From: Halorubrum rubrum
GTDB lineage: Archaea > Halobacteriota > Halobacteria > Halobacteriales > Haloferacaceae
Reading direction: 5' to 3'
DNA length: 64,000 nucleotides
Assembly: GCF_024494685.1 (NCBI RefSeq)
Contig: NZ_JANHDM010000001.1
Location: 124,001-188,000, forward strand
Numbering within the stretch: position 1 is the first letter of the stretch; the number at the start of each line of letters is the position of its first letter. The notes beneath the pieces are model-generated. The model did not search any database, was not told the DNA's origin, and saw nothing but the letters and a program-made list of their open reading frames with translations. The translations under genes and the position numbers were made by a program. This document shows positions 41,074-49,893 of this stretch, piece by piece.

Positions 41074-41766
41074 ATGGAGCGTCCCGGATCCGACTCCCGA
41101 TCCCGCCGTCGATACCTCCGCGTGATCGCCGGACTCGGGGGCGTCTCGCTCGCCGGGTGCCTGAATCGCGAGGAGTCTGGTGACCCGACCGACGTCGACG
41201 CGGGCGAGGTCGACGCCGAAAGCGACGGCGACACCGGAATCGAGGGGGAGAACGCGACCGGAAGCGAGGAGGAGGAGACTGGCGCGGGTGCGGACGACGT
41301 CGACGGCGACGACGAGAGCGACGCCGGCTCCGACGGCTCCGCGGACGCGGAGAGCGATCCGATCCACCCCGGATACGAGACCCGCGAGGTCGTCGTCGAG
41401 ACCCCCGACGGCGACGCCCTCGGGTCGGTGACAGCGGCGGTCGCGGACACGGGCAAACTCCGACGCCTCGGACTGAGCGACACCGAGTCCCTCCCCGAGG
41501 ACCGCGGCATGCTGTTCGTCCACGCGTCGGTCCAAGATCTGACGTACGTGATGCGCGAGATGGACTTCGGGATCGACATCGTGTTCGCCGACGCCGACGG
41601 CGTCATCACCGAGATCCACCACGCACCCGAGCCCGGACCCGGAGAGGACGGCGAAGATCAGGGATACGAGGGCCGCGGGAAGTATGTCCTCGAGGTCATT
41701 TACCGGTGGACCGAGGAGCGCGGCGTGAGCACGGGCGACGTGCTCGTCTTCGATCCGGTCGAGTGA
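41074..41766 (+). CDS. Tat lipoprotein with DUF192 domain
   Basis: 230 aa. The N-terminus has RSRRRYLRVIAGLGGVSLAGC: a twin-arginine signal followed by a lipobox, with lipidation at C29. Residues 30-105 are an acidic Gly/Asp/Glu-rich linker. The DUF192 domain begins at REVVVETPDGDALGSVTAAVADTGKLRRLGLSDTESLPEDRGMLFVHASV and continues MREMDFGIDIVFADADGVI with the family closing YVLEVIYRWTEERGVSTGDVL. The domain is exported to the outer face of the membrane; role unknown. Confidence 0.88.
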   Translation: MERPGSDSRSRRRYLRVIAGLGGVSLAGCLNREESGDPTDVDAGEVDAESDGDTGIEGENATGSEEEETGAGADDVDGDDESDAGSDGSADAESDPIHPGYETREVVVETPDGDALGSVTAAVADTGKLRRLGLSDTESLPEDRGMLFVHASVQDLTYVMREMDFGIDIVFADADGVITEIHHAPEPGPGEDGEDQGYEGRGKYVLEVIYRWTEERGVSTGDVLVFDPVE

Positions 41767-41861
41767 GCGGGGTCGAACTGATCGGTCGGCTTCGGTGAGT
41801 TCTGGAAGAAAGACCCATCCCGATCCAGTTCGGTCAGTACAGACGAAGCAACGAGCGATCG

Positions 41862-42095
41862 CGGTGGCGCGCCTCCGAGTGCCCGACAGGGCACGAGGAG
41901 CCCGCGAGGGACGCTGCGAACGCAGTGAGCAGCGAGGTTGGGGAGGCGTGAGGTGCGGTGCGGTGCGGGGTGGGTGGGACTCAAAGGGGCAGTCGCGAGG
42001 ACGAAGCCCGGCGAAGCAAGGACCGCAGGAACGAGCGGAGCGAGTGACGAGGACCACAGCGAGCCGCGCGAGTCCTCGCGACTGGGGCTTTGGGG
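41862..42095 (+). repeat. Structured intergenic repeat, copy D
   Basis: Hairpin gtgccc-gaca-gggcac (41879-41894), family core gaggttggggaggcgtgagg from 41934, and long-range arms aaaggggcagtcgcgaggac (41983-42002) and gtcctcgcgactggggcttt (42072-42091). Compared with copies A and C, both arms carry a change (C to T and G to A) that keeps the pair. Lies in the 511-bp gap between two same-strand genes. The remaining gap to 42277 has no gene; a stretch around 42120-42230 is pyrimidine/purine mixed without structure that I can see. Confidence 0.75.
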
Positions 42096-42277
42096 ATCGT
42101 CACCGCGACAGCAAGGGTCCCGTTCTACTCACCCCGATCCCCACCAAAACACCCGTACCACAAGCACGCGAGGTATACCGACCGTCTCACACGGGAACCG
42201 TCCAAAGAGAACGGATCCAACGAAACGGCCGAATCCCGATCCGAACGCGACTTACCCGCCGGCCGCGTGGGTCGAGT

Positions 42278-43081
42278 ATGGACGTCTACGAGCTGGGCGA
42301 GGGCCCGGCGGAGGTCGCGGTCGTCGCGGCGATCCACGGCGACGAACCCTGCGGGGTTCACGCCGTCGAGCGGCTCGTCGCCGAGGAGCCCGACGTCGAG
42401 CGGACGGTGAAGCTGGTCGTCGCGAACGAGGAGGCGCTCGAGGCGGAGGTCCGCTACCTCGAGGCCGACCTCAACCGATCGTTTCCCGGCGACCCCGACG
42501 CCGGCGCCCACGAGGTGCGGCTCGCCCACCGGCTCCGCTCGGAGCTGGTCGGCTGTACCACCCTCGCGATCCACTCGACGCGGTCGTACGCGGAACCGTT
42601 CGCGGTCGTCGACTCGATGGACGAGGTCGCCCGCGCGGTCGCGCCGCACCTCCCGGTCGACGCCGTCATCCAGACCGACGCCTTCACCGAGGGCCGGCTG
42701 ATCGAACACCCGCACACCATCGAGATCGAGGCCGGCCTCCAGGGGAGCGAGGCGGCCGCCGACAACGCCTACTGGGTCACCCGCGCGTTCCTCGCGGCGA
42801 CCGGCGCGCTGCCCGCACCCGGCTCCGACGACGTGATCGACGCCGGCGGACGCGAGGACGTGCCCGTCTTCCGGCTCCGCGACCGGATCTCGAAGCCCGA
42901 CGCGGAGGAGTACGAGGTGTTCGCGCGCAACTTCGAGCGCGTGGAGGCCGGCGACCGCTTCGCGACCGCCGACGGCGAGCCGCTCCGCGCCGAGGAGCCC
43001 TTCTATCCCGTGTTGCTGTCGGCGTACGGCTACCGCGACCAGTTCGGGTACGTCGCCGAGCGGGTCGGCGCGATCGAGTAG
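42278..43081 (+). CDS. Succinylglutamate desuccinylase/aspartoacylase family protein
   Basis: 267 aa from ATG 42278 (MDVYELGEGPAEVAVVAAIHGDEPCG). Zinc carboxypeptidase-like AstE/AspA motifs: VAAIHGDEPCGVHAVERL (first ligands H-x-x-E), EADLNRSFPGD, then LAIHSTRSYAEPF (third His), and IEHPHTIEIEAGLQGSE with the catalytic Glu. It hydrolyses an N-acyl amino acid or a related amide; the actual substrate is unknown. The long frame upstream to 41795 passes through repeat D and is not coding. Confidence 0.88.
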   Translation: MDVYELGEGPAEVAVVAAIHGDEPCGVHAVERLVAEEPDVERTVKLVVANEEALEAEVRYLEADLNRSFPGDPDAGAHEVRLAHRLRSELVGCTTLAIHSTRSYAEPFAVVDSMDEVARAVAPHLPVDAVIQTDAFTEGRLIEHPHTIEIEAGLQGSEAAADNAYWVTRAFLAATGALPAPGSDDVIDAGGREDVPVFRLRDRISKPDAEEYEVFARNFERVEAGDRFATADGEPLRAEEPFYPVLLSAYGYRDQFGYVAERVGAIE

Positions 43082-43082
43082 T

Positions 43083-43096
43083 TCGGCCGTTTTTTT
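43083..43096 (+). terminator. T-run terminator after aspartoacylase-like gene
   Basis: tcggccg followed by seven T at 43090-43096, 8 bp after the stop. Archaeal termination needs only a U-rich tract, so this is a probable termination site for the rightward transcript, and the cupin gene converges on it. Confidence 0.6.
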
Positions 43097-43125
43097 GAAG
43101 ACCGCTTGGCCGAGCGGCCCGTCGT

Positions 43126-43509
43126 CTACTCGACCAGTTCGATCGTGTCGTCGCCGTTCGGGACCGCACAGAGGAACGTGCCGGGCTCGTCGCCGTCGTT
43201 GCGGTACCAGTGCTCGACGCCCGCCGGGATCAGAAGGGAGTCGCCCGCCGCGACCGTGTACTCCTCCTCGCCGATCCCGACCACGTACTCGCCCGCGAGG
43301 ACGTGCTGTTCGTGTTCGACCGCGTTGGTGTGTCGCGGGACCTCGCTGCCGGCGGCGAGCTCGAACCGCCGGATCGCGAAGTTCGGCGCGCCGTCCGACT
43401 CGTCGAGGAGGACGCCCTTCCGGAGCCCGTCGGCCGCGTCGACGGACTCGTAGGATATCTCGCTCGCGCGCTTGACGACCGGTTCCGGATCGCTGATCGC
43501 TTCGCTCAT
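43126..43509 (-). CDS. Single-domain cupin protein
   Basis: 127 aa. Cupin motif 1 is visible as SEVPRHTNAVEHEQHVLAGEYVVGIG and motif 2 as GDSLLIPAGVEHWYRNDGDEPG. Three His and one Glu of the metal site can be assigned. Small cupins serve as sugar or polyketide isomerases, dioxygenases or binding domains; the function is not deducible. It is divergent from the class III aminotransferase with 64 bp between starts, so the two may share regulation. Confidence 0.88.
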   Translation of the reverse strand: MSEAISDPEPVVKRASEISYESVDAADGLRKGVLLDESDGAPNFAIRRFELAAGSEVPRHTNAVEHEQHVLAGEYVVGIGEEEYTVAAGDSLLIPAGVEHWYRNDGDEPGTFLCAVPNGDDTIELVE

Positions 43510-43573
43510 ACCGCTCGTGTCGTCCCGACCCGGTATAAATGGATTTATTGTGATATAGGGGCCATGGAGTCGT

Positions 43574-44911
43574 ATGCAAGAGAACGTACCGCATGCCGGT
43601 CGCGGCGAAGCCGGCGGGGAGGCGATTCCACACTGGCACGATCCGGGAAGCGAGGCGATGACCGTCGTCGAGGGCGAGGACGCGACGGTGTACGACGACG
43701 AGGGGAACGCGTACCTCGACTTCGTCTCGCAGCTCTACTGTACGAACGCGGGCCACAGCAACGAGGCGATAACGGACGCGATGACGGCTCAGCTGGAGCG
43801 GGTCCCCTACGTCTCCTCGGCGAAGGGCAACGACGTCCGGGACGCGCTGGCGGCGGATCTCGCGGAGATCGCTCCCGGCTCGCTCTCGGAAGTGTACTTC
43901 GCTATCTCTGGAAGCGAGGCGAACGAGTCGGCCGCGCAGATCGCGCGGACGGTCCAGGACGCCCCGAAGGTGCTGACGCGCTGGCAGTCCTACCACGGCG
44001 GAACCGCCGGCGCGGGCGCGCTCACCGGCGACCCGAGCACGCGCTCGACGGTCGGCCGATACGCCGCGACGACCGGCTCCGGGAAGTTCCTGCCGCCCCT
44101 GCCGACGGCGTTCGACGCCGACTCGCCGGAGGATCTGGCCGAACAGGCGGCCGACCACGTGGAGTTCGTGATCCGGAACGAGGGGGCGGACTCGGTCGCC
44201 GCGATCATGATGGAGCCGGTCGGCGGATCGAGCGGCGGCTACCCCGCGCCGCCGGGATACTTCGAGCGGCTCCGCGAGATCTGTAACGAGTACGACGTGC
44301 TGTTGATCGCCGACGAGGTGATCACCGGGTTCGGCCGCTGTGGCGACTGGTTCGGCATCGACACCGAGGACGTCGAGCCCGACATGCTCACGTTCGCGAA
44401 GGGCGTCACGAGCGCGTACGCCCCGCTGGCCGGCGTGATCGCCGACGAGTGGATCGGCGAGACCGTCCGCGAGGAGGGGTACGACCTGGGACAGACGTTC
44501 GCCGGACATCCCGTGGCCTGTGCCGCCGGCCGCGCCGCCATCGAGGAGTACGACTCTCACCTCATCGACGACGTTCGGGAGCTGACGCCGTTGCTCGAGT
44601 CCCGCCTCGAGGAGCTCGCAGAGACGCACGACGCGGTCGAGACCGTGCGCGGCCGCGGATTCCTCTGGAGCGTCGTCTTCGCCGATCCCGAGACCGGCGA
44701 ACCGTTCGTCCACCCCTGGTCCGCCGACGAGGAAGAAGCGGAGAACCCGGTCGCCGCGGTCCGGGAGGCGGCCGCCGATAAGGGGGTCATCTACGGAAGC
44801 GGGCGGCCGGACGTACAGATCCTCATCGCGCCGCCGTTCTGCGTCACCCGATCCGAGCTCGAGCGAGGTCTCGACGCCCTCGACGAGGCGATCGAGGAGA
44901 CCGTCGAGTAG
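43574..44911 (+). CDS. Class III PLP aminotransferase (omega-aminotransferase-like)
   Basis: 445 aa. Fold-type I class III signatures: DFVSQLYCTNAGHSNEAI, FAISGSEANESAAQIAR, SYHGGTAGAGALTGDP, IMMEPVGGSSGGYPAPPGYFERLREICNEYDVLLIADEVITGFGRCGDWFGID and the catalytic lysine in LTFAKGVTSAYAPLAG. The GYPAPPGYF pattern fits beta-alanine/taurine/4-aminobutyrate:pyruvate enzymes. The likely reaction is transfer of a terminal amino group to a 2-oxoacid. The donor is unknown. Confidence 0.9.
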   Translation: MQENVPHAGRGEAGGEAIPHWHDPGSEAMTVVEGEDATVYDDEGNAYLDFVSQLYCTNAGHSNEAITDAMTAQLERVPYVSSAKGNDVRDALAADLAEIAPGSLSEVYFAISGSEANESAAQIARTVQDAPKVLTRWQSYHGGTAGAGALTGDPSTRSTVGRYAATTGSGKFLPPLPTAFDADSPEDLAEQAADHVEFVIRNEGADSVAAIMMEPVGGSSGGYPAPPGYFERLREICNEYDVLLIADEVITGFGRCGDWFGIDTEDVEPDMLTFAKGVTSAYAPLAGVIADEWIGETVREEGYDLGQTFAGHPVACAAGRAAIEEYDSHLIDDVRELTPLLESRLEELAETHDAVETVRGRGFLWSVVFADPETGEPFVHPWSADEEEAENPVAAVREAAADKGVIYGSGRPDVQILIAPPFCVTRSELERGLDALDEAIEETVE

Positions 44912-45019
44912 CCACTCCTCGCCGCCTCCTCGCGCGGTCGCCCGTATCCGCTTCCCGCGACGAGAGCGACGATCCGCCGCCCATCAACAGTTAAACGGCC
45001 GCCCGATCAACACGGAGGT

Positions 45020-46198
45020 ATGCGTGGACTCCGGATCGGGACCGTCGTCGGCATCCCGGTCAGGCTCAACTGGACGTTCCTGATCGTGTTACCGCTTTTC
45101 GCGTACCTCATCGGGTCGGAAGTGACGACGATAGCCGGGGTGATGAACGAGACGCTGAACGCGGGCATCGACACGGCGGCGGTCGGCGCGGGGACGACCC
45201 CGTGGCTTCTCGGACTCGCCGCCGTGGTCGGGCTGTTCGCGGGTGTGTTGCTCCACGAGTTCGGCCACTCGCTCGTCGCGATGCGGTACGGCTACGAGAT
45301 CGAGTCGATCACGCTGTGGCTGCTCGGCGGGCTCGCGAACTTCGCGGAGTTCCCCGAGGACTGGAAACACGAGTTCTGGATCGCGGTCGCGGGGCCGATC
45401 GTCAGCCTCGGCGTCGGGGCGGTCTGTTACGGCGCGTTCGTCCTCGCGCCCGCCGGCGCGAACGCCCTGCTCTTCGTGTTCAGTTACCTGGCGGTGTTGA
45501 ACGTCGTCCTCGCCGGGTTCAACATGCTCCCGGCGTTCCCGATGGACGGCGGGCGCGTCCTCCGGGCGCTGCTCGCGCGCAACCAGCCGCACGCGCAGGC
45601 GACCCAGCGGGCGGCCGGCGTCGGCAAGGTGTTCGCGTTCCTGATGGGCGTCTTCGGGCTGTTGACGTTCCAGCTGCTGCTCATCGTGCTCGCCTTCTTC
45701 ATCTACATCGCGGCCTCCGGCGAGGCCCAGCAGACGACGCTGAAGGCGGTCTTCGAGGACGTCACCGTCGCGGACGTGATGACGCCCCGCGAGCGCCTCC
45801 ACACGGTGACCGAGACCACCTCCGTCGCAGACCTGATGAGCCGAATGTTCGAGGAGCGGCACACCGGCTACCCGGTGATGGACGGCGACGACCTCGTCGG
45901 CATGGTCACGCTGGAGGACGCCCGCGAGGTGCGGGAAGTCGAGCGCGACGCCTACCACGTGGAGGACGTGATGGAGACGGACGTCGCGTCCGTCACCGCG
46001 GGCACGGACGCGATGAGCGCCCTTCAGGTGATGCAAGAACACGGCGTGGGGCGGCTTCCCGTCATCGACGCGGACGGCGAACTGGTCGGGCTCATCTCAC
46101 GGTCCGATCTGATGACCGCGTTCAACATCATCCAGACCGGCGGCACGCCGAGCGTGATCACCGGTCGGCGCGCCGAGGAAGAGGGTCGGCTGCTCTGA
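45020..46198 (+). CDS. Site-2 protease (M50) with CBS pair
   Basis: 392 aa. Six or so TM helices with the zinc site HEFGH at residues 79-83 and the distal ligand in NMLPAFPMDGGRVLRALLA (D176). After residue 240 come two CBS domains (VTVADVMTPRERLHTVTETTSVADLMSRMFEERHTGYPVMDGDDLVGMVTLEDAREV and VEDVMETDVASVTAGTDAMSALQVMQEHGVGRLPVIDADGELVGLISRSDL), which usually sense adenosyl nucleotides. It cuts membrane-anchored regulators inside the bilayer. A Shine-Dalgarno ggagg lies just before the ATG. Confidence 0.93.
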   Translation: MRGLRIGTVVGIPVRLNWTFLIVLPLFAYLIGSEVTTIAGVMNETLNAGIDTAAVGAGTTPWLLGLAAVVGLFAGVLLHEFGHSLVAMRYGYEIESITLWLLGGLANFAEFPEDWKHEFWIAVAGPIVSLGVGAVCYGAFVLAPAGANALLFVFSYLAVLNVVLAGFNMLPAFPMDGGRVLRALLARNQPHAQATQRAAGVGKVFAFLMGVFGLLTFQLLLIVLAFFIYIAASGEAQQTTLKAVFEDVTVADVMTPRERLHTVTETTSVADLMSRMFEERHTGYPVMDGDDLVGMVTLEDAREVREVERDAYHVEDVMETDVASVTAGTDAMSALQVMQEHGVGRLPVIDADGELVGLISRSDLMTAFNIIQTGGTPSVITGRRAEEEGRLL

Positions 46199-46237
46199 GC
46201 GGTCGAGGTCCGCACCGACCCTCCAGCCGCCTCCGAG

Positions 46238-47992
46238 TCAGTCGTCGGCGGAGCCGACCGGCGTCGACGTCGACGCTCCGTCCGCGTTCCCTTCGTCCCC
46301 GTCATCGCCGAGTTCCGAGAGTCGGTCCAGCGCGTCGACCATCGCGACGACGCTGGCGCGCGTGATGTCGGCGTCCGACGCCGACACCGAGACGGAGCGG
46401 TCGCCGCGAGAGAGGTCGACCGCCACGGTGACGACGGCGTCCGTCCCGCCGGTGATCGCGTCCACGTGGTAGGAGTCGAGCTCGAAGGAGACGGCGTCGA
46501 CGCCGCCGGTCTCGTCGGCGAGCGCCGCGCGAACCGCCTCGAGACCGGCGTCGACCGGGCCGGAACCGGTGCCCGAGGCGACCCGCTCCTCGTCGCCGAC
46601 GCGGAGCCGCACGGAGGCGGTCGGGAGATTGCCGCCGGAGGTCGCGGACAGATCGATCAGCTCGACGTGGCGGTCGCGCTCGCGACCCTGAACGTCCTCC
46701 GTGATCGCCAGGAGATCCGCGTCGGTGACGCGTTTCCCGCGGTCGCCGAGCTCCTTGACTCGGGCGACGACCTCGCCGAGCTCGTCGTCGTCGACGTCGA
46801 CGCCGTGGTCGGCGAGCGCGGCCGCGACGCCCGCGCGCCCGGCGTGTTTGCCCAACACGAGCCGGCGCTCGCGGCCGACCGTCTCGGGCGGGTACGGCTC
46901 GTACATCGTCCCGTCCTTCAGCGTCCCGTCGGTGTGGATCCCCGACTCGTGGGCGAACGCGTTCGCGCCACACACCGCCTTGTTGGGCGGGATCGCGACG
47001 CCCGTCACCTCCGAGACGCGCCGGCAGAGCCGGTAGAGCCGCTCGACCGCCACCGTCTCCACGTCGTAACAGCGGTCCAACGCGATCGCGACCTCCTCTA
47101 TGGCCACGTTGCCGGCGCGCTCGCCGACGCCGAGGACGGTGCCGTGGACCGTGTCCGCCCCCGCCTTCAGCCCGGCGTGGACGTTCGCCAGCCCGAAGCC
47201 GAGGTCGTCGTGGGTGTGGAGGCTCGTCGGGCCCAGGTCGGCGAGCCGGGAGGCGACCTCGGCGGTTCGCTCCGGACCGGCCGCGCCGACGGTGTCACAG
47301 TAGCAGACGCGGTCCGCGCCCGCGTCGAGGCCGGCACCCATCAGACGTTCGAGGTAGTCGAGGTCGGCCCGCGAGCCGTCCTCGCCGAGCACCTCGACCC
47401 AGAGGTCGTGCTCTTTGGCGTACTCGACGAGCTCGACGGTGGTGTCGACGACCTCCTCGCGGCTCGAGCCCACCTTCGTCTCGACGTGTTTGTCCGAGGC
47501 GGGCACGACGAGGTTGACGCCGTCGACGTCGCAGTCGAGCGCGCGGTCGATGTCGGACCGGACGCCGCGGGCGAAGCTGGTGACCGTGGCGTCGAGCCCC
47601 TCGCGAGCGACGCGACGGATCCCCTCGCGTTCGCCCTCCGATGTACACGCCGAGCCGGCCTCGATCACGTGGACGCCCGCGGCGTCGAGCTCGCGGGCGA
47701 CGTCGAGTTTGTCCGCGGGCGTGAGCGAGACGCCGGGCATCTGCTCGCCGTCGCGCAGCGTCGTGTCCAGCAGCTGTACCTCCTCGAGGTCGGTGAGTGG
47801 GTTCGGGTTCAAAAGGGTCTCCGTGGTCTGCGTCGGTGTCGTTCGGTCGGGTCCGCCGTCGGGAACGAGGCCCGGTGAGTCGGCGTCGGACGCGTCGGCT
47901 GACGCGCCGTCGAACGCGGCGTGATCGTTACTGTCGGCGAATTTCACGGCCAGCCGCCGCGAGGCGACTTGCTCTATCCTCCGAACGACCAC
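46238..47992 (-). CDS. LeuA/CimA-type synthase (isopropylmalate or citramalate)
   Basis: About 550-584 aa. DRE-TIM metallolyase motifs: LLDTTLRDGEQMPGVSL, catalytic region HTHDDLGFGLANVHAGLKAGADTVHGTVLGVGERAGNVAIEEV, and GKHAGRAGV. A C-terminal LeuA allosteric domain starts at around residue 420 (GDEERVASGTGSGPVDAGLEAV; SYHVDAITGGTDAVVTV). It condenses acetyl-CoA with a 2-oxoacid for leucine or isoleucine synthesis. The start is uncertain: the open frame begins GTG at 47992, but a GTG at residue 16 is also possible. A TATA-like element (ttttattac on the minus strand) lies about 48030-48040. Confidence 0.88.
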   Translation of the reverse strand: MVVRRIEQVASRRLAVKFADSNDHAAFDGASADASDADSPGLVPDGGPDRTTPTQTTETLLNPNPLTDLEEVQLLDTTLRDGEQMPGVSLTPADKLDVARELDAAGVHVIEAGSACTSEGEREGIRRVAREGLDATVTSFARGVRSDIDRALDCDVDGVNLVVPASDKHVETKVGSSREEVVDTTVELVEYAKEHDLWVEVLGEDGSRADLDYLERLMGAGLDAGADRVCYCDTVGAAGPERTAEVASRLADLGPTSLHTHDDLGFGLANVHAGLKAGADTVHGTVLGVGERAGNVAIEEVAIALDRCYDVETVAVERLYRLCRRVSEVTGVAIPPNKAVCGANAFAHESGIHTDGTLKDGTMYEPYPPETVGRERRLVLGKHAGRAGVAAALADHGVDVDDDELGEVVARVKELGDRGKRVTDADLLAITEDVQGRERDRHVELIDLSATSGGNLPTASVRLRVGDEERVASGTGSGPVDAGLEAVRAALADETGGVDAVSFELDSYHVDAITGGTDAVVTVAVDLSRGDRSVSVSASDADITRASVVAMVDALDRLSELGDDGDEGNADGASTSTPVGSADD

Positions 47993-48115
47993 GAGTGTCT
48001 CGTGTCATTCGTACCCGTGCGGACGGTCCTCAGGGTAATAAAACGGACGGTTCGCGTCCGAACTCGCCGACCGATCGTCAGTGAGAGCACCTCAACGGTG
48101 ACGATCCCTCACCGC

Positions 48116-48775
48116 TCACCCCAGAAGCGACCGGAGCGTTCGGCGACGAGTCCCGCACTCCTCGCGGTACTCACACGTCGTACACCGGTCGTCGTCGACG
48201 CGAGCCGGCGGGCCGTCCATCGCGCGCACGGCCCGAAGCGCCCGTCGATACCCCGCCTTCCGTCGGGTCGTGAGCCGGACCTCCCGGACGACGCCGACGG
48301 CGGGGTACTCGATGAGCGCCCGCGGGACGGGTCGTTCCCGCTCCCACGCCAGCGCCTTGGCGGCCGCGACCGCCCGGACCGACTGCGGCTCCCAGACGCC
48401 CGACTCGGGCGGCTCGCCGGGCGAGCAGATGACGGGGATCGGCGGCCCGTCGTCGACACCCGCCAGCAGCTTGTGGACGACCCCGTGACACTCGCGTCCC
48501 GAGAGGAACGCCCGCGTCTCGGTCGGATCGACCAGCCGGTCGTACGGGTCGCGCTCGCGGAGCTGAGAGAGGTTTCGGCGGTAGGCAGCCGGCTCGCGAC
48601 GTATCGGGAGCCGGCGGAGGACCGAGTCCGGGGCGTCGATCAGTTCCGGGTAGCGGTAGGCCAGATCGATCCGGTCGCGGACCTCCGCCGGGAGGCTCCG
48701 GTCCTCCTCGCGGCGGCGGTAGTAGAGCTGGCGGGGACAGTACGCCGCGGCCGCGAGGTCGCTGAAGGGGGTCAC
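48116..48775 (-). CDS. Cas4-like exonuclease (orphan)
   Basis: 219 aa from GTG 48775 (start reads TPFSDLAAAAYCPRQLYYRRR). The Fe-S cluster cysteines are present: one in AAYCPRQLYY and three in CTTCEYREECG at the C-terminus. The nuclease core has SGRECHGVVHKLL and ESGVWEPQSVRAVAAAKALAW and RALIEYPAVGVVREVRLT, which supplies the DEK/RecB-like acidic residues. No CRISPR array or other cas gene is nearby, so it is a stand-alone Cas4-like nuclease. The open frame continuing to 49891 runs through repeat E and an antisense gene. Confidence 0.8.
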   Translation of the reverse strand: MTPFSDLAAAAYCPRQLYYRRREEDRSLPAEVRDRIDLAYRYPELIDAPDSVLRRLPIRREPAAYRRNLSQLRERDPYDRLVDPTETRAFLSGRECHGVVHKLLAGVDDGPPIPVICSPGEPPESGVWEPQSVRAVAAAKALAWERERPVPRALIEYPAVGVVREVRLTTRRKAGYRRALRAVRAMDGPPARVDDDRCTTCEYREECGTRRRTLRSLLG

Positions 48776-48830
48776 GGGGTGGATCGCCGCGATATCGTGT
48801 ATAAGGAGTCGGCTGGACGCTGATCGGTCG

Positions 48831-49046
48831 CGGTGGCGCGCGCGAAACGAGCGGCGGAGCCGCGAGTCGCGTGCGAGGGAGTCGGGGCGGCGGTGGGAAA
48901 AGCCCAGCCCCCGAGGCGGGGGGTGCGGGTGGTTGGGGGGGGGTGCCGGCGCCAACGTGGGGGGGGCGCGGGGGGGCGGGTGCGGGGGTGTGGGCTCGGC
49001 GTTCGTAAACGCCGAGCCGACGAGGCTGGGGAGGCGTGAGGTGCGG
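48831..49046 (+). repeat. Structured intergenic repeat, copy E with G-rich tract
   Basis: Begins like the others with ggtggcgcgc, but the middle is an extraordinarily G-rich stretch (about 48895-48990, with runs of up to nine G). A perfect 11-bp hairpin ggctcggcgtt-cgta-aacgccgagcc follows at 48993-49018, then the family core gaggctggggaggcgtgagg from 49022. It lies in the 353-bp gap between cmi4 and the Cas4-like gene, both leftward. Confidence 0.65.
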
Positions 49047-49128
49047 GGCTGTGCACGGCTGAGGTTTCGAAAACGATCCTCCCTGCGCTGTCGAGTCACC
49101 GAATCGGACGCGACACGAGAGTCACGAT

Positions 49129-49773
49129 CTACAGCGACACGTCGGTCTCGATGTCCTCGGTCGCCTCCCGGAGCCCGTCGTCGCGGGCGGTCGCGGCGTG
49201 GGCGTCCTCGATGTCGGCGTCGGTGAGGAGCGTGCGGAACTCGTCGCGGAAGCGGTCGTTCACGCGCGTGGACGCGAGGTCGGCGCGAGCGGCCGGGACG
49301 AACTCGCGAACCGTCTCGACGTCGGCGTCCAGCTCCGCCGCGACCGCCTCGACCGAGCGGTCGGCCGCGAGCAGGCGCTTCAACGCCGCGTACTCGAAGG
49401 GAGCGTCGCGGTCGGCGTCGGCGACGAGGTGGAGGTCGAACCGCGCGTCGCGGACGGTTCGAGCGTCGACCGCCGAACCGGAGCCGCCGAGGGCGTCGGC
49501 GATCGCCGCGTCGCCCTCGCCCTCGAAGAAGCCGGCGACGACGCGCTCGTAGTCGGCGTCGTCGAGGCCGGCGGCGTCGACCCCGCCGTCGATCCCCGCG
49601 TCGAACCCGTACCGCTCCCGCATCGTCGCGACGAGCGCCGCGACCCGGTCGGCCGCCGCGCCGTCGTCGCGGTCGACGAGGCTTCCGGGCGACTCCGCCT
49701 GCCGCTCGGTCACCGTCTCGGAGCCCGTGGCGTCGACGAAGAGGTCCCGGAGCTCCTCGGTCTTCTCGTCCAT
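49129..49773 (-). CDS. cmi4: Conditioned medium-induced protein 4 (Cmi4)
   Basis: 214 aa. Recognised by the N-terminus MDEKTEELRDLFVDATGSETVTERQAESPGSL and by the helical body with HTH-like segment RSVEAVAAELDADVETVREFVPAARADLAS. Cmi4 was named for induction by conditioned medium in Halobacterium-type archaea; its molecular role is unknown. The protein is acidic, soluble and wholly helical, and might be a regulator. Confidence 0.8.
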   Translation of the reverse strand: MDEKTEELRDLFVDATGSETVTERQAESPGSLVDRDDGAAADRVAALVATMRERYGFDAGIDGGVDAAGLDDADYERVVAGFFEGEGDAAIADALGGSGSAVDARTVRDARFDLHLVADADRDAPFEYAALKRLLAADRSVEAVAAELDADVETVREFVPAARADLASTRVNDRFRDEFRTLLTDADIEDAHAATARDDGLREATEDIETDVSL

Positions 49774-49893
49774 GCCCCCGAAGACAGGCGACGAGGCGGA
49801 AAAAACGTGTCGGCGGGGCCTCGCGGACCCTCGGCCCGAACGGGGAGGCCCGAACCGAGAGGCCCGCCCGGATGCGACGGGAACGCCCCATGG

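Noticed and set aside
42125-44713. 862-codon frame on the minus strand
   Set aside because: It covers well-supported genes on both strands (aspartoacylase-like, cupin, aminotransferase); its translation is a mixture of shadow frames.
47993-48115. Riboswitch or leader peptide before the LeuA/CimA gene
   Set aside because: No conserved structure or small ORF with runs of branched-chain amino acid codons; only a TATA-like box is visible.
48776-49891. N-terminal extension of the Cas4-like protein up to 591 aa
   Set aside because: The added part runs through repeat E and the antisense strand of cmi4; it is Arg/Pro-rich with no domain.
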